The notes: a model not told the origin generated them from the letters alone. DNA of 64,000 nucleotides from Halocatena halophila (GCA_027563145.1 CP071307.1:62001-126000); one strand, 5' to 3'. Numbered from the stretch's first letter, positions 34,960 to 45,273 are shown. Translations and numbers: made by a program.

Positions 34960-36912
34960 TTTCTTTCTATTGTAGCTTGATGTAATCGACCACTATCTAT
35001 ACGCCCTTTGATGATATGGTGGCTATGTCAGTAACGGTTACATCCAAACGCTCAGTTTTTCGGATGATTGCTGATACTCGGACTATCACTGGCCGTACTA
35101 CCGTAATCCAGATACTGAATGCACGGCTGAGGATCTCTAAACGTTCGAACATGATGTGCACCGACTCGCCAGTACGTGGTTCAAGCACGACGCCCATGAT
35201 GACGTAGAAGCATTCATCAGCTGGTGTCCGCTGTACCACCTCGATTTCAGTCCGCATGACGCATACCCATCGTGGCACGCGAAGACGAAGCCAGCTGTTC
35301 CGATGATTCGTGCACTGATGGTGATGGAGCTCCACGGGTGGGAGTACGAAACAGCGTTGGTGGGTCATCTTAATGCCCAACCAAGTCTCGTCGACGCTCT
35401 GGGATTTGACAACGTCCCAGTCCAGTCGACAATTTGGCGGGCTCGCCACGAGCGATTTAGCGACGAGTTGCTCCGCTCGATCGAGGAGTGTGTCGCCTCC
35501 ATTCGTCTACTTGCGGGTGAGAATAGCGTGTCCGTCCCGGTGCGAAAAACCTGTTCGCTTAAGACCGATCTCCAACCGTTGGAGGGGTCAGATGCTGCTC
35601 CCACGCAACGAGAGATTCTGCAGCGAGCAGACGAACTCACAGCGGAGGCCCAGCGCCGCATTTTTCCAGCGTTTTCACTTAATCGTACCGAACAGGCATC
35701 AATACCGGAGAATGCGTTCTGGGAGTTACAGACGTACCTTGGTTTGGGGGAAAATCTCTGTGCGAACGAGGGAGCCCGGAGTTTTCTCACTGAATCAACG
35801 CGCAAGCAGACCCCACTTGGCCACACTCATCGCCATCACCTTCGCCAATTTTCGATCGAATCAATCCGGGAGATGTACCACGAAGCGATGCAGCGGCTCT
35901 TGGCCGAAACAACAAGCCGGTCGCACTTTCTTGGTGCCGCATCGGTGGCGATCGATACGACGGAATCGAGTCCGTTTACTGGCGACGGGCTACGAGGACG
36001 AAATCCCCGGGACAAAGGAGGATACCAACGAGTACGCGTATCAGTGGGCGTCGATCCAGACGGTTGGCCGAGGGCTACGGATCATGCTTGACGTTCGGCC
36101 AGTCCGGAAAGGCGATACACTTGTGGAGATTGTCACAGACCTGCTTGATTCAGCCGAAGAGCTGATTCAGATCGAGCGTGTGCTGATGGACCGAGAGTTC
36201 GACAGCCAACATGTTCTGGAAAGGATCGTCGAGCGTGGTTACGAGTACCTCGTTCCGAAGCGTAAACAGACGAGTGAGAAAGCCGTTGCATGCCGGATGG
36301 AGAAACATGGAGTAGAGACGACGGTCAACAAACGTGGGCTCCATCTTGGAAAGAACGAGTGGCACCAGACCCATCTACTGTACTTACCAAAGGAAGAGTA
36401 CACCGGCCCGATTGAGGAGGGCCACGAACGATATGTCGTGTTCATGTCGTCAGAACCGGTGACGGGGACCGTTGAAGGCCGAGTTAGCTTCTATAGTAAT
36501 CGTTGGGAGATCGAGATAGGCTACAAGCAGGTCAAGCGGTTCATGGCGAAGACGACCTCAAAGGACTTCGTGCTGCGGTTTTTCTACTTCGCGTTCGCCT
36601 GCTTGCTATACTCGCTCTGGCGATTGATCGACCATCTGGTACAGGTGTTCTTCACGGACACCTACGGCGATGATCCATGGGTGACGATGCACGATGTACT
36701 CACGTCGATGAAAAAGCGCACTGGCGTAGGCTAGCGCCCCGTACGTCCCGTGATTTCCTGGCAGAGAGAGCGGCTGGGCTATCTCCATTATTCAAAATAG
36801 TACGATTGGCGAAGATTCTCAGCTATTCTTGCTTCATTCGATACCAAATAGTGGATATTAGCACTTGATTCGCATACTAAATAGGCGAATAATACAGTCA
36901 TACACAGAAATT
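34960..36912 (+). mobile_element. Near full-length IS4-like element, transposase broken by frameshifts
   Basis: This is the most complete copy of the family repeated through the window. The transposase starts near 35022 (MSVTVTSKRSVFRM), shifts frame around 35080, has a TAA near 35132, continues 35156-35990 (ASTWFKHDAHDDVEAF through AIDTTESSPFTGD, first Asp), shifts again near 35985, and runs to 36734 (VLMDREFDSQHV second Asp; YSNRWEIEIGYKQVKRF, a perfect Y-x2-R-x3-E-x6-K signature; end KKRTGVG). The right flank ends near AGAAATTCTCAACT at about 36910. The left end is not sharply defined. It is probably inactive. Confidence 0.8.
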
Positions 36913-37611
36913 CTCAACTACCTGGACACCCATTTGATATAGCGACATGAAGTTTATGGATAGTTGTTTGCTGGTGTAGATGGGCTGAGGTGGTGAAAAT
37001 TGGCGAATTGGGGGCAAACTGAATCACTTCGTTTTACGCCAATAATACGCACTGGATCCACCTACCACCACGCCCTCCGACAAGCACGGAACATAGATCC
37101 AGCAGAGACCGGTGCTACCCCCGGAATATCGGACTCCAACCGCAACGATCAGGAGGTGGTCATGTGGAGCGGTGTATCTCAAAAAATCGGAGAACGATGA
37201 GTAGGCCGAGCACAATGCAATGATCAAACGATGCTGATTGAAAGCAAGGGCTGACTCGAGACGGGGACACCACCGAATGGCCAAGCGTGCGCTCGATCGG
37301 TGGTGGGGGTGATGGCCAGAGCTGTTCTATAATCGAACTAACTGCAACATGGCGATCATAGTCTGAGAAACGGTTGAATCGGTTGAATTCGAATGAAATT
37401 GGCTCCGATGGTCAGTATTTCTATAGTCACGTATCGCGTAGCATGCTTGTGGGTCTCTTCGCCACCAATGGGTATCACAGCCGCGCAGCTCGAAGACCTA
37501 GCCTGCATTTCGGCCTAGAGCGACCCTCGCTCACGCAACGCGCCGATAGACGCGATGACGAACAGATGGACTAACTGGCTACGGAGTGACACCACGTCAG
37601 GAGACACACGT
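36913..37611. other. 700 bp without a recognised gene
   Basis: A minus-strand frame at 37024-37284 has some hydrophobic character (HDHLLIVAVGVRYSGG) but no recognisable family or start; it may be decayed coding sequence. The last about 100 bp are the upstream region of the DUF899 gene. Confidence 0.25.
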
Positions 37612-38340
37612 ATGACACAACCAGATTCCGACCTCCCGAGGGTCGTCTCACGCGATGAATGGCGAGAAGCACGCACCGAACTCCTCGAAAAGGAGAAAGA
37701 ACTCACCCAAAAGCGCGACGAACTCAACGCCGAGCGCCGGCAGTTGCCGATGGTCGAGATCGACAAGAATTACGTCTTTGAGGGTCCTGATGGTGAAGTG
37801 AGCCTGCTCGATCTGTTCGAGGGGCGTCGACAGCTCATCGTCTATCACTTCATGTTCGACCCGGAGTGGGATGCGGGCTGCAAAGTCTGTTCGCTCCTGG
37901 CGGACAACATCGGACACCTCTCGCACCTGCACGCCCTGGATACGTCGTTGGTGATGGTCTCCCGTGCCCCCTACGACAAACTCGAACAGTATCGGTCGCG
38001 TATGGGCTGGTCCGTCCCCTGGTACTCTTCGTACGGCACCGATTTCAACTACGACTTTCACGTGACCCTCGACGCATCACACGGCTCTATCGAGCACAAC
38101 TATCGAGATTTCACCGAGCTCGCCAGCAATGGATCGACCGAGGCACACGGGACGAGTGTCTTTCTTCGTGATGGTGACGACATCTACCACACGTATTCGT
38201 CGTACGAACGCGGTAACGGACTGCTCGTCGGCACCTTCAACTATCTCGACCTCACACCGCTTGGTCGACACGAGCATCGGCCAGCTGATCAGGATACAGA
38301 CGGAAACTGGCTCCGTCGGCACGACGAGTACGATGAGTGA
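37612..38340 (+). CDS. DUF899 family (thioredoxin-like fold) protein
   Basis: I start at the ATG at 37612 (MTQPDSDLPRVVSRDEW). The about 242-residue protein has a charged N-terminal helix (LLEKEKELTQKRDELNAERR) and the DUF899 core LIVYHFMFDPEWDAGCKVCS, SRAPYDKLEQYRSRMGW and SYGTDFNYDFHVT. GCKVC occupies the CxxC position of thioredoxins. Function is unknown; a redox role is inferred from the fold. Confidence 0.82.
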   Translation: MTQPDSDLPRVVSRDEWREARTELLEKEKELTQKRDELNAERRQLPMVEIDKNYVFEGPDGEVSLLDLFEGRRQLIVYHFMFDPEWDAGCKVCSLLADNIGHLSHLHALDTSLVMVSRAPYDKLEQYRSRMGWSVPWYSSYGTDFNYDFHVTLDASHGSIEHNYRDFTELASNGSTEAHGTSVFLRDGDDIYHTYSSYERGNGLLVGTFNYLDLTPLGRHEHRPADQDTDGNWLRRHDEYDE

Positions 38341-38464
38341 AAGTATGAGCTAGGTCATTCCCACGTCCGTCATTTAGGCTTGCGTCCCGATCGTCGTACG
38401 GAATATGGTAGTGAAACTGATCGAATAGTGTATAAACAGAATATTGCTATATCATTTCCCCTGC

Positions 38465-38640
38465 TCTGATGATCCCTTACTTCGGAGTGTGGTTTTCTGT
38501 AAATGGGTTTTATTCAGGTAGGTGGTGTCGGAACTTGCGAATTCTTCGCACGAGAAGGCCTCTATCGGTGTGCTACTAGCTCTGAAAAACTGACCATCTA
38601 TACCAGTGATGAACTGGAAGATCCGATCTAGTTAGAATTC
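38465..38640. repeat. About 175-bp block also present at 47510-47690
   Basis: The sequence from GATGATCCCTTACTTCGGAG through GGCCTCTATCGGTGTGCTAC to GATCCGATCTAGTT recurs at 47510-47690 in the same orientation with scattered mismatches. This copy overlaps the last codons of the recombinase gene. No coding function is seen in either. Confidence 0.7.
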
Positions 38641-39353
38641 TGGTCAGCAAGCGGTCGAAGGTTTTTCTTCCCAGCCTCAACCTGAGCCCGCTCAATCCGC
38701 CACTGATCGTTATCGAACGGGATGTCGTAGTTTTCTTCTGCCCGCTGGAGGATACTGCGCATTTTTGACGGTGGTATTTCGAAAAATCTCGCCGTAGATC
38801 GCTTCTCACGGCCCTTTCGAACCTCCCGGATGAAATTCTGGGCACGGACGTACTCGCTCGGCACTTGCTGCAGAAAGCCGTCTTCAACAGTGTAGCCGAA
38901 TGGGGGCCGTCCAACTCGCTTTCCTTTGGCAATTGCACCGTCAATACCTTCTTGAACGCGTGAGCGGATCATTTTCCGCTCTGCGTCAGCGAACACCATC
39001 ATCATGTTCAGCATCATCTCAGCCATCCAGTCATCTTGATCGACCGTTCCAATCGGTTGGTTCACAAGATCGATATCGACATCGTGTTCTCGCAACTCTT
39101 CGACGAAGCCTGCGAGATCTGCGAACGACCGTCCGAGACGATCGAGTTCGTGGGCGACCACGAGGTCATACTCCGTCACGTGCGCACGTAGGCGTTGATA
39201 CTCCTCACGAGAGGTCGACGCCCCACTTTCACCGAGATCGCAGTACCAATCGAGTTCAGAGTCCGACTCTCCGTACGCCTCGCGAATGGCGCGCATTTGT
39301 CGTTCTTCGTTCTGGTCGTCAGTAGAAACTCGGACGTAAGCGGCAATCTTCAT
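38628..39353 (-). CDS. Serine recombinase (resolvase/invertase family)
   Basis: The 241-residue protein starts MKIAAYVRVSTDDQNEERQM with catalytic Ser10. It contains LDWYCDLGESGAS, AHELDRLGRSFADLA (Arg-rich active-site helix) and MLNMMMVFADAERKMIRSRV (the long E-helix). A C-terminal HTH-like region follows (GREKRSTARFFEIPPSKMRS). It would cut and rejoin DNA at paired sites. No partner element ends are obvious, but the 38465-38640 repeat touches its 3' end. Confidence 0.88.
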   Translation of the reverse strand: MKIAAYVRVSTDDQNEERQMRAIREAYGESDSELDWYCDLGESGASTSREEYQRLRAHVTEYDLVVAHELDRLGRSFADLAGFVEELREHDVDIDLVNQPIGTVDQDDWMAEMMLNMMMVFADAERKMIRSRVQEGIDGAIAKGKRVGRPPFGYTVEDGFLQQVPSEYVRAQNFIREVRKGREKRSTARFFEIPPSKMRSILQRAEENYDIPFDNDQWRIERAQVEAGKKNLRPLADQNSN

Positions 39354-39387
39354 GGGTCAACTGGGTACCCTAACAACACCGGCCAGC

Positions 39388-39398
39388 TATATATAAAG
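39388..39398 (-). promoter_or_regulatory. TATA box of the serine recombinase gene
   Basis: TTTATATATAG on the minus strand lies about 35-45 bp upstream of the ATG, the usual distance for a short-leader archaeal transcript. Confidence 0.5.
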
Positions 39399-39619
39399 AA
39401 TGAGGGTTTTCTGGGCACTGCCAAAAACAACTGTTTTTCACGGCAGTCCAAGCCTATCCAACACATCAATTCGCCACGCAAGGCCATTTCTAAGGGTTGC
39501 TTCCCTATCTTACGTATGTCTGAGGATATCATATTCAGACCCTTCAACACAATCTCCTATATCCACCGTTGTTGATGGCACTCATGAATGTAGCAATAGA
39601 CCGCTCATACAGAGGCTTT

Positions 39620-40048
39620 TCAGTCGGAACGTTCTGGCGGTAGGCGTGTGTACCACCACGCCCAGAGGATCAAGATCCCTTGCAGTGGAAGTCGTGCCCA
39701 AGTCGCTTTCCGAATGATGTCGGTTGCCCAGTCAGGTCCCACATCGGTTGCCATATCGTTTGTCGCCATATGTATGTTTACTGGGAAGACTGCAATAAGG
39801 AGTGCAATAAGGCCCCAGGCAGACAGTCGTCGCGTCCGCTGGATCATCACTCCGATTCCAAGGACGATCTCTGCAATTCCAGAGACGTAGACCAAGAAGA
39901 GCGGACGCGGAAACTGAGAGGGAATTACCCGTTCATAGGTCTTCGGGACGATAAAGTGTAATAGCCCCGCCACAGTATAGAAAAATCCCATCACGTAGAC
40001 AAGTGGATAGTTGAATTGCCTCATGCTGGTGTCGATCTCATCACTCAT
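39620..40048 (-). CDS. DoxX-like membrane protein
   Basis: I start at the ATG at 40046-40048 (MSDEIDTSMRQFNYPLVYVM). The 142-residue product has four hydrophobic segments: VMGFFYTVAGLLHFIVP, LFLVYVSGIAEIVLGIGVMI, AWGLIALLIAVFPVNIHMA and LPLQGILILWAWWYT. The FPVNIHMA motif is characteristic of this DoxX-like subfamily. Its function is unknown. Confidence 0.8.
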   Translation of the reverse strand: MSDEIDTSMRQFNYPLVYVMGFFYTVAGLLHFIVPKTYERVIPSQFPRPLFLVYVSGIAEIVLGIGVMIQRTRRLSAWGLIALLIAVFPVNIHMATNDMATDVGPDWATDIIRKATWARLPLQGILILWAWWYTRLPPERSD

Positions 40049-40208
40049 ACCATTGGTAGAGCCCTGGCACTGAAGACAGTACTCCATTCGTACATCGGCA
40101 CTCGGCTTCAGTACTCTGGGTTCGGCCAATTTATATCCTATATGCAAGATAACTCTCAATAGGTCTGGATTGAAATAAAAAGACGCAATCCAACGTATCT
40201 CGTTCGCC

Positions 40209-41015
40209 TTACTGTTCGACAATAAACTCGCTGGCCGCCGCTCGCACGTCCTCCATCGATTTGGGCTCGTCGAATGCATCAGGGAACGGTACCTCCCCTG
40301 TGAGGAGGTTCAGATAGGAGGCATGGCGGGCTTCGACCGTCGCGATCGTTGCGCCCGCTGTCTGAAGCTCACCGCTGTCGATGAGTGCGATCGCTCCGTC
40401 GTACGCTGACACGCCGAGATTCTCGAATGTTCGGGCGAGTGCGAAGTAGTCCTCTACAGTATCGAGAGGAAATTCGAATTCTAGCCCGGAAACCGGCTCA
40501 CCACCGAGGTCATTGATAACCGTAGTGAGCTGTTCGACGTGCGTTTGTTCGTGGTCCCTGATGCGGTTGAAATAGTCGTACGTCGACGACTGCAGTTCCT
40601 TCCCAAGACGCTTGGCCGCCGCTGAGTTCTCGATCTCACACTCACTGAACTTCTCCTGGCCACACGTGTAGAACGTTGCTTCCAACTGCTCAAGCGTCAG
40701 TGCATAGTTCAGCACATCGATATCCGTTACGGAATCGTTGTCTTCCTTCGCCGAAAACGCTGTCCGAGGTTCGTCGTTTGTCGAGTGGAGACTTCCTGCT
40801 GTGGGATCGCTTCCAGCAACCGAGAGCATACTTAGTCCGACGCCAGCGCTCGCTGTCGTACGGAGAAACGCCCGTCGATTCAGCGCACCCTCAACACGCT
40901 CTAGAATGGCATCTACCGATGTGCCATCCGTGTTCCGAGAATCAGCAGGACAGCTATCGGAGTCAGTACACTGGTCATCTTCGTTCGCTCGCTCGGTGGT
41001 GGTGTCTTTTGTCAT
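40209..41015 (-). CDS. Tat-targeted ferritin-like domain protein
   Basis: From the ATG at 41013-41015 the 268-residue protein has an acidic head, a Tat signal (NRRAFLRTTASAGVGLSML) and a ferritin-like four-helix domain: ALTLEQLEATFY, RIRDHEQTHVEQLTTVI (E-x2-H), FENLGVSAYDGAIAL and VEARHASYLNLL (E-x2-H). These supply a di-metal site pattern. It is exported folded, perhaps metal-loaded, and may protect against oxidative stress (inference). It is a paralogue of the double-domain protein next door. Confidence 0.82.
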   Translation of the reverse strand: MTKDTTTERANEDDQCTDSDSCPADSRNTDGTSVDAILERVEGALNRRAFLRTTASAGVGLSMLSVAGSDPTAGSLHSTNDEPRTAFSAKEDNDSVTDIDVLNYALTLEQLEATFYTCGQEKFSECEIENSAAAKRLGKELQSSTYDYFNRIRDHEQTHVEQLTTVINDLGGEPVSGLEFEFPLDTVEDYFALARTFENLGVSAYDGAIALIDSGELQTAGATIATVEARHASYLNLLTGEVPFPDAFDEPKSMEDVRAAASEFIVEQ

Positions 41016-41208
41016 AGTTGTCTGTGAGCTGCATAAACAACTACGGTAATAAATAGAAGAGAATGACGCGACTACCACCTTGTAGCCTCCGTTTACCACC
41101 CGAAACGTAGTAAGAGGGTGGAAAGTGAAGCCAACCCGTTGGATAAAGCGTTATACTGCCTAGAAATATTTACATGACTTCTTGACACCCAGCCACAGAA
41201 TGGCTGTG

Positions 41209-42558
41209 TTACTGTTCGACGATGAACTGACCGGCGATTTCTGTGACCTCCTTCATTGATTTGGCCTCGTCGAAGCCCTTCGGGAACGGCAGCTCACTGT
41301 TGAGTTCATTGAGGAAGCCCGCGTGACGGGCCTCAACACTCTGGATCGATGCAGCGGCTTTGAATACTTTGTCGTTCGAGACGGCCGGTCCTGCCCCAAG
41401 ATACGCGGCCACACCGGTGTTTTCGAGAGCCTGGGCCACACCGAGGAATTCGGCAGGTGTTTCGTAGCCGAAGTCGTATTTAGCTTCACTGACCGGCTTG
41501 CCACCGAGTTTCTTGACGGTTTCAGTGATTGTGTCGACGTGGGCTTTCTCGTGGTCGCGAATCGCACCTAGTCGCGACGGCACGGTACTGATAACCTCTT
41601 TGTCCCCGAAGCGACAGAACACCGCGTTTTCGAGCTCGTCGTCACTGAATTCCTTGAGTCCATCACGGTAGAAGGCGTATTCGAGATGTTCGAGGGTTAG
41701 CGCGTAGTTCAACACGTCGAGGTCGCTGGTTCCGTCGTCGGTTTTGCGTTCGGGTGTCTGTTTCTTCTTGTTGCTTTCTCCGTTCTTCTTGTCTTTCGTA
41801 CTGTTATCCTCACCCGAAGCGGCGATGAACTGCCCAGCAATCTCAAGTACTTCATCCATCGATTTGGCCTTGTCAAACGCGTTGGGGAACGGCGAACTGG
41901 TGTTGACGAGGTTGAGGAAGCTTGCATGACGGGCTTCAACGGTGTGAATTGAGAGTGCTGCCTCCAGAACCGCATTGCTCACGATATCCGGTGCCGCCCC
42001 TGCGTAGGCAGCGACGCCAGTGTTTTCGAGAGCTTTTCCGGTTGCGAGGAATTTGCTCGGGGATTCATAGCCGAATGTATACTCGGCTTCGCTTACTGGC
42101 TCGCCGCCGAGATCTTTTACCGTCTTCGTGATCGCATCAACGTGTGCCTTCTCATTGTCGCGGATCTCTGCGAGATACTCTGGTACTTCCCGACGTACCG
42201 TCTCGCCAAAGCCATCGAGCGCCTTCGCTTCCTTCAACTCGTCGTCGCTAAACTCCTTGAGACCATCGCGGTAGAAGGCGTATTCGAGGTGTTCGAGTGT
42301 CAGCGCGTAATTCAGGACAGTAATATCTGGGGTTTTCTTGTCCTGTGCGGCTGATTTGTTGGTCCCACTCTGTGCTTGCTGCGACCCGCCGGACCCTGCC
42401 AAGTGCGCCAATCCACCGCTTGCATTCCCCAGGAGCGCCGTGCTTCCAATGGCAGCCGCGCCGGTGAGCATGGCTCGTCGGGTGGCTGTTTGACTACGAT
42501 GTTGAGGTGGCTGGTCGTCTGTGTCGTCGTTGGGTTCGTTTTTCGTGTTCGCGGTCAT
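41209..42558 (-). CDS. Tat-targeted protein with two tandem ferritin-like domains
   Basis: From the ATG at 42556-42558 the 449-residue protein has a Tat signal (TRRAMLTGAAAIGSTALLG), then domain 1 (about 75-235) and domain 2 (about 275-448), separated by a Lys-rich linker (KDKKNGESNKKKQTPERK). Both domains share LNYALTLEHLEYAFYRDG, an E-x2-H in the EKAHVD helix, LENTGVAAY and VEARHA. High similarity between the halves points to recent internal duplication. It is 190 bp upstream of the single-domain gene on the same strand. Confidence 0.82.
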   Translation of the reverse strand: MTANTKNEPNDDTDDQPPQHRSQTATRRAMLTGAAAIGSTALLGNASGGLAHLAGSGGSQQAQSGTNKSAAQDKKTPDITVLNYALTLEHLEYAFYRDGLKEFSDDELKEAKALDGFGETVRREVPEYLAEIRDNEKAHVDAITKTVKDLGGEPVSEAEYTFGYESPSKFLATGKALENTGVAAYAGAAPDIVSNAVLEAALSIHTVEARHASFLNLVNTSSPFPNAFDKAKSMDEVLEIAGQFIAASGEDNSTKDKKNGESNKKKQTPERKTDDGTSDLDVLNYALTLEHLEYAFYRDGLKEFSDDELENAVFCRFGDKEVISTVPSRLGAIRDHEKAHVDTITETVKKLGGKPVSEAKYDFGYETPAEFLGVAQALENTGVAAYLGAGPAVSNDKVFKAAASIQSVEARHAGFLNELNSELPFPKGFDEAKSMKEVTEIAGQFIVEQ

Positions 42559-42741
42559 GATTCGGTAGTTAATTTCCATCAACACTACCAATTTCACCCA
42601 CACCTACCTGGTATGAGAAGTTTTTCCGAATTCTCACCCAAATTCGTCCCACATTCAAATTGATAGAGACTGACTACACACCAGAGACGAATCTTACCAC
42701 GTCACGTGGTGCTTTCTGTAACTGCTATGTCAAACAAGACC

Positions 42742-43044
42742 TCAATCCCAGGTGACCCACGTAAGAAAAGCGAGTCCGATGAATTCGAATAACCGAAGAA
42801 GCGTCATCATGCGCTGGGCAATCGTCGGAATTTGGGTGACCCACACGTGAAGCACCGGGTCAAGCATGTAGAAATAGAACGCGAGTGCGTTTTCAACAAA
42901 GAGAAAACTAGCAAATAGGACGAAGCCAAGGGTATGTTTCGATCGGAATTGCCAGTAATTCCGGCCCCAGACCACACCAAGCAGGCCTAGTAAGACGAGA
43001 TTCAGCGCGATCAGCACACGCGCTCCCTCTACCCAAAGTGTCAT
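42742..43044 (-). CDS. Small membrane protein paired with a winged-helix regulator
   Basis: The 100-residue protein has three hydrophobic segments (LIALNLVLLGLLGVVWG; TLGFVLFASFLFVENALAFY; LLRLFEFIGLAFLTWVTW). It follows the winged-helix gene at 43100 by 55 bp on the same strand, a pairing often seen in haloarchaea. Function unknown. Confidence 0.7.
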   Translation of the reverse strand: MTLWVEGARVLIALNLVLLGLLGVVWGRNYWQFRSKHTLGFVLFASFLFVENALAFYFYMLDPVLHVWVTQIPTIAQRMMTLLRLFEFIGLAFLTWVTWD

Positions 43045-43099
43045 CTATCTCTCCTAAGGACGTCAGGAAGGTTATGTTCTTTCCCAAATTCAACCATTG

Positions 43100-43375
43100 T
43101 TACGTCACCTGTTCACAGATCTGTTCGATCAACTCCCAGTGCGCGCGAGCTTGCTCGGTCGGGAGATAGATCGCACCGTACTCAGTCCCACTCCGTGTAA
43201 CGATTCCGTTCTCCTGGAGTACATCAAGGTGGTGTCGTATCGTCTTATAATCGAGCTCAAGCGTTTCAGCGAGCTGATTGGCGTTACGTGGCTGTTCATC
43301 GATCGTCTGGAGAATCCGTGCGCGGTTTGAACCCCCACGCGTGCCGGTCAACACGTACCACAGCACGGACTCCAT
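43100..43375 (-). CDS. Winged-helix (ArsR-like) transcriptional regulator
   Basis: I start at the ATG at 43373-43375 (MESVLWYVLTGTRGGSNRAR). The 91-residue protein has ILQTIDEQPRNANQLAETLE, the recognition helix LDYKTIRHHLDVLQENGIV and the wing TRSGTEYGAIYLPTEQ. It probably regulates itself and the membrane protein downstream. The frame is open upstream but without homology. Confidence 0.8.
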   Translation of the reverse strand: MESVLWYVLTGTRGGSNRARILQTIDEQPRNANQLAETLELDYKTIRHHLDVLQENGIVTRSGTEYGAIYLPTEQARAHWELIEQICEQVT

Positions 43376-43676
43376 GCTAATCCCACTATTGCGATCCCTC
43401 CTGTAAACTGTATCGAAGTCCACATGCCAACCCAGCTTGACGATATTCACGACCATTCTTATTGCCTTATATACTGACGGATACGACCTATATACATCCA
43501 TAAGATTATTAATCATTTATCAATTAAGAGCAGTTATTATTTAGTCATAAAAATTATTCTATTTTTTAGATAATGTGGTATATATGTGCCTATCATCTAT
43601 ATTATTATAACACTTAGTTCATATAATTGAAAAATGTGCAGAATTCGTAACTCCTAGCAGAACATAGAAACAGCTC
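43376..43676. other. AT-rich intergenic region
   Basis: Several TATA-like runs (about 43470-43500 and 43545-43625) are compatible with promoters for the winged-helix gene and the small membrane protein gene. No gene seen. Confidence 0.35.
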
Positions 43677-43802
43677 ATGCGCATCTCAACCATCGTCATC
43701 GTTTTCGGGGTCGTTCTGTTCGTTCTCCCCTTCCCAGGAACGTTCATAGTAGGAGCGCTCGTGATCCTCACCGGAGCAATCGCCAGATGGCATGGGTCGT
43801 GA
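43677..43802 (+). CDS. 41-aa single-helix membrane micro-protein
   Basis: MRISTIVIVFGVVLFVLPFP continues GTFIVGALVILTGAIARWHG to a TGA. It is two short hydrophobic stretches around a conserved FPGTF turn. Very similar micro-proteins occur widely in haloarchaea, which supports a real gene. The function is unknown. Confidence 0.6.
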   Translation: MRISTIVIVFGVVLFVLPFPGTFIVGALVILTGAIARWHGS

Positions 43803-43973
43803 GCACGGACCTTACAAACATTAGATCGCTGCGGGGCATCAGTAGTTTGTCTTAGGACGCATTACTCGCTCGCTAAAACAGAACCGACGATCAGATACAG
43901 TTTGTAGCGACATCTAGCAACCAACAGAGGTGAGCTGAGGCGACCCCATTCGTGGCGAGTGGGTGGATTACCC

Positions 43974-44340
43974 TGTCTCGTCCTCACGATGGTCAGGAAT
44001 GTCAGCACCTATCCCCTCAATCGCTGTATGAATGTCGTCCATTGGTGGAGTTGTCCGGGGTCACGTCGATCGGATGTGAACCGATCCAGGTGTAGCGGAT
44101 TGTTTGATTGTGATCGGTGAGAAAGCATGACCGATGAGCCCTGGGGAGGAGCTTGAACAATCGATACCGAACCCCGTAGGCTTCGGCGATCGCTCGGCCG
44201 ATACCACGCGAGGAGCCAGTCACGATCGCAACGTCGTGCTGGAGTGGCTTCGCTACATGGCTGTCGTCTGCTAGCGTCGCTTTCTCACTATCTGCATTCT
44301 TACGTGTCATTGATTGAATCTCGACCATAGGACCGTTATT
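43974..44340 (-). pseudogene. Chimera of an SDR N-terminus and a redoxin C-terminus
   Basis: One open minus frame first reads VAIVTGSSRGIGRAIAEAYG, the start of a short-chain dehydrogenase. It then switches at about 44175 to FKLLPRAHRSCFLTDHNQTI and RYTWIGSHPIDVTPD, resembling the C-terminal part of AhpC/TSA-type redoxins, and after a frameshift PPMDDIHTAIEGIGADIPDH. Both genes are broken and fused here. The redoxin assignment is tentative. Confidence 0.45.
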
Positions 44341-44401
44341 CGGGCTTTTTACCCTCGATCGTTGCCGAGACGATGTACTGTTCGAGGTCGTCTTTTTCAG
44401 C

Positions 44402-44700
44402 GGGCTCATTCCCGGTCTTCCAGCACGTCCCGAGTACTTCCTCGGGATTCCCTTCGCAGGTGGCTTCCTTACCCGGTACGTTGGTACCCGAACGAAGGGC
44501 AAACAGTGGTATGACGAGCAGTTCATCCCGAAAATCGATCCGTTGACGCTGGTCGCGCTGCTGTTCACCGTGATCGTGATGTTCGCCACCCAAGGCGGCA
44601 ACATCGTCGCCGCGCCGGGTGACGTTCTGTTGATCGCAGTACCGCTGACGATCTACTTCGTCGTGATGTTCCTCGTCAGCTTCGGGATGTGCCACACGGC
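44402..44700 (+). pseudogene. ACR3-type arsenite efflux permease, internal fragment
   Basis: An open plus frame encodes GIPFAGGFLTRYVGTRTKGK, WYDEQFIPKIDPLTLVALLF, TVIVMFATQGGNIVAAPGDV and LTIYFVVMFLVSFG, matching the middle of ACR3 permeases. Both ends are missing: the left joins the SDR/redoxin chimera and the right an IS fragment. Confidence 0.75.
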
Positions 44701-44701
44701 T

Positions 44702-45071
44702 ACTATAATCGCGTCCATACAGGCAGCATCATGTACCATCAATGGAGCAAGAGAATGCCTATGCCGTCTTCGCTACCAATCGAGACGTGCCGTTGGATCG
44801 GGTCCAAGAAATCACTAGGCAATACACCAAGCGCTGGCAGATCGAAAACGAGTACAAGACGATCAAACAGCACTTTCTACCAACGGTCGCCTCAACTGAT
44901 TATCGGATCCAATTCCTGTACTTTGTAATCGGCGTCACCATGTACAGCGTCTGGCGGGTGACAAACCTGCTGTTCCGAAACGCTATCTCTGTGCATCTGG
45001 GTGAGAAACCACCGATTCCGGCGAGGGAGTTCGTCGAAACCCTCACTTTTTGCACCATTCCAGTAGATTGA
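44702..45071 (+). mobile_element. IS4-like transposase C-terminal fragment (second family)
   Basis: From about 44742: FATNRDVPLDRVQEITRQ, YTKRWQIENEYKTIKQH (Y-x2-R-x3-E-x6-K signature with the catalytic Glu), FLPTVASTDYRIQFLYFVIG and KPPIPAREFVETL to a stop. The N-terminal half and the first two Asp regions are missing. Confidence 0.75.
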
Positions 45072-45273
45072 AAGAACTGCGGCGATAATGGTACGCTTGA
45101 TCCCGAACTGCTGGACTCACTCATTGGCTATTGTTTCTAAGTCCTAGTGTTGACCACTAACGATGACTGCATTGGAAACACTCTCACCAATGGATCGACT
45201 GCTTCATATTCCGTGAAAATAGGTGACGGGGACCGACTCCTTTGTTAAATCCATCAAACTCCGAACCTATGAA
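45072..45273. other. Intergenic, nothing recognised
   Basis: No coding sequence recognised. Confidence 0.3.

Noticed and set aside
34960-36912. An active insertion sequence
   Set aside because: At least two frameshifts and a stop interrupt the transposase in the N-terminal region and near the first catalytic Asp.
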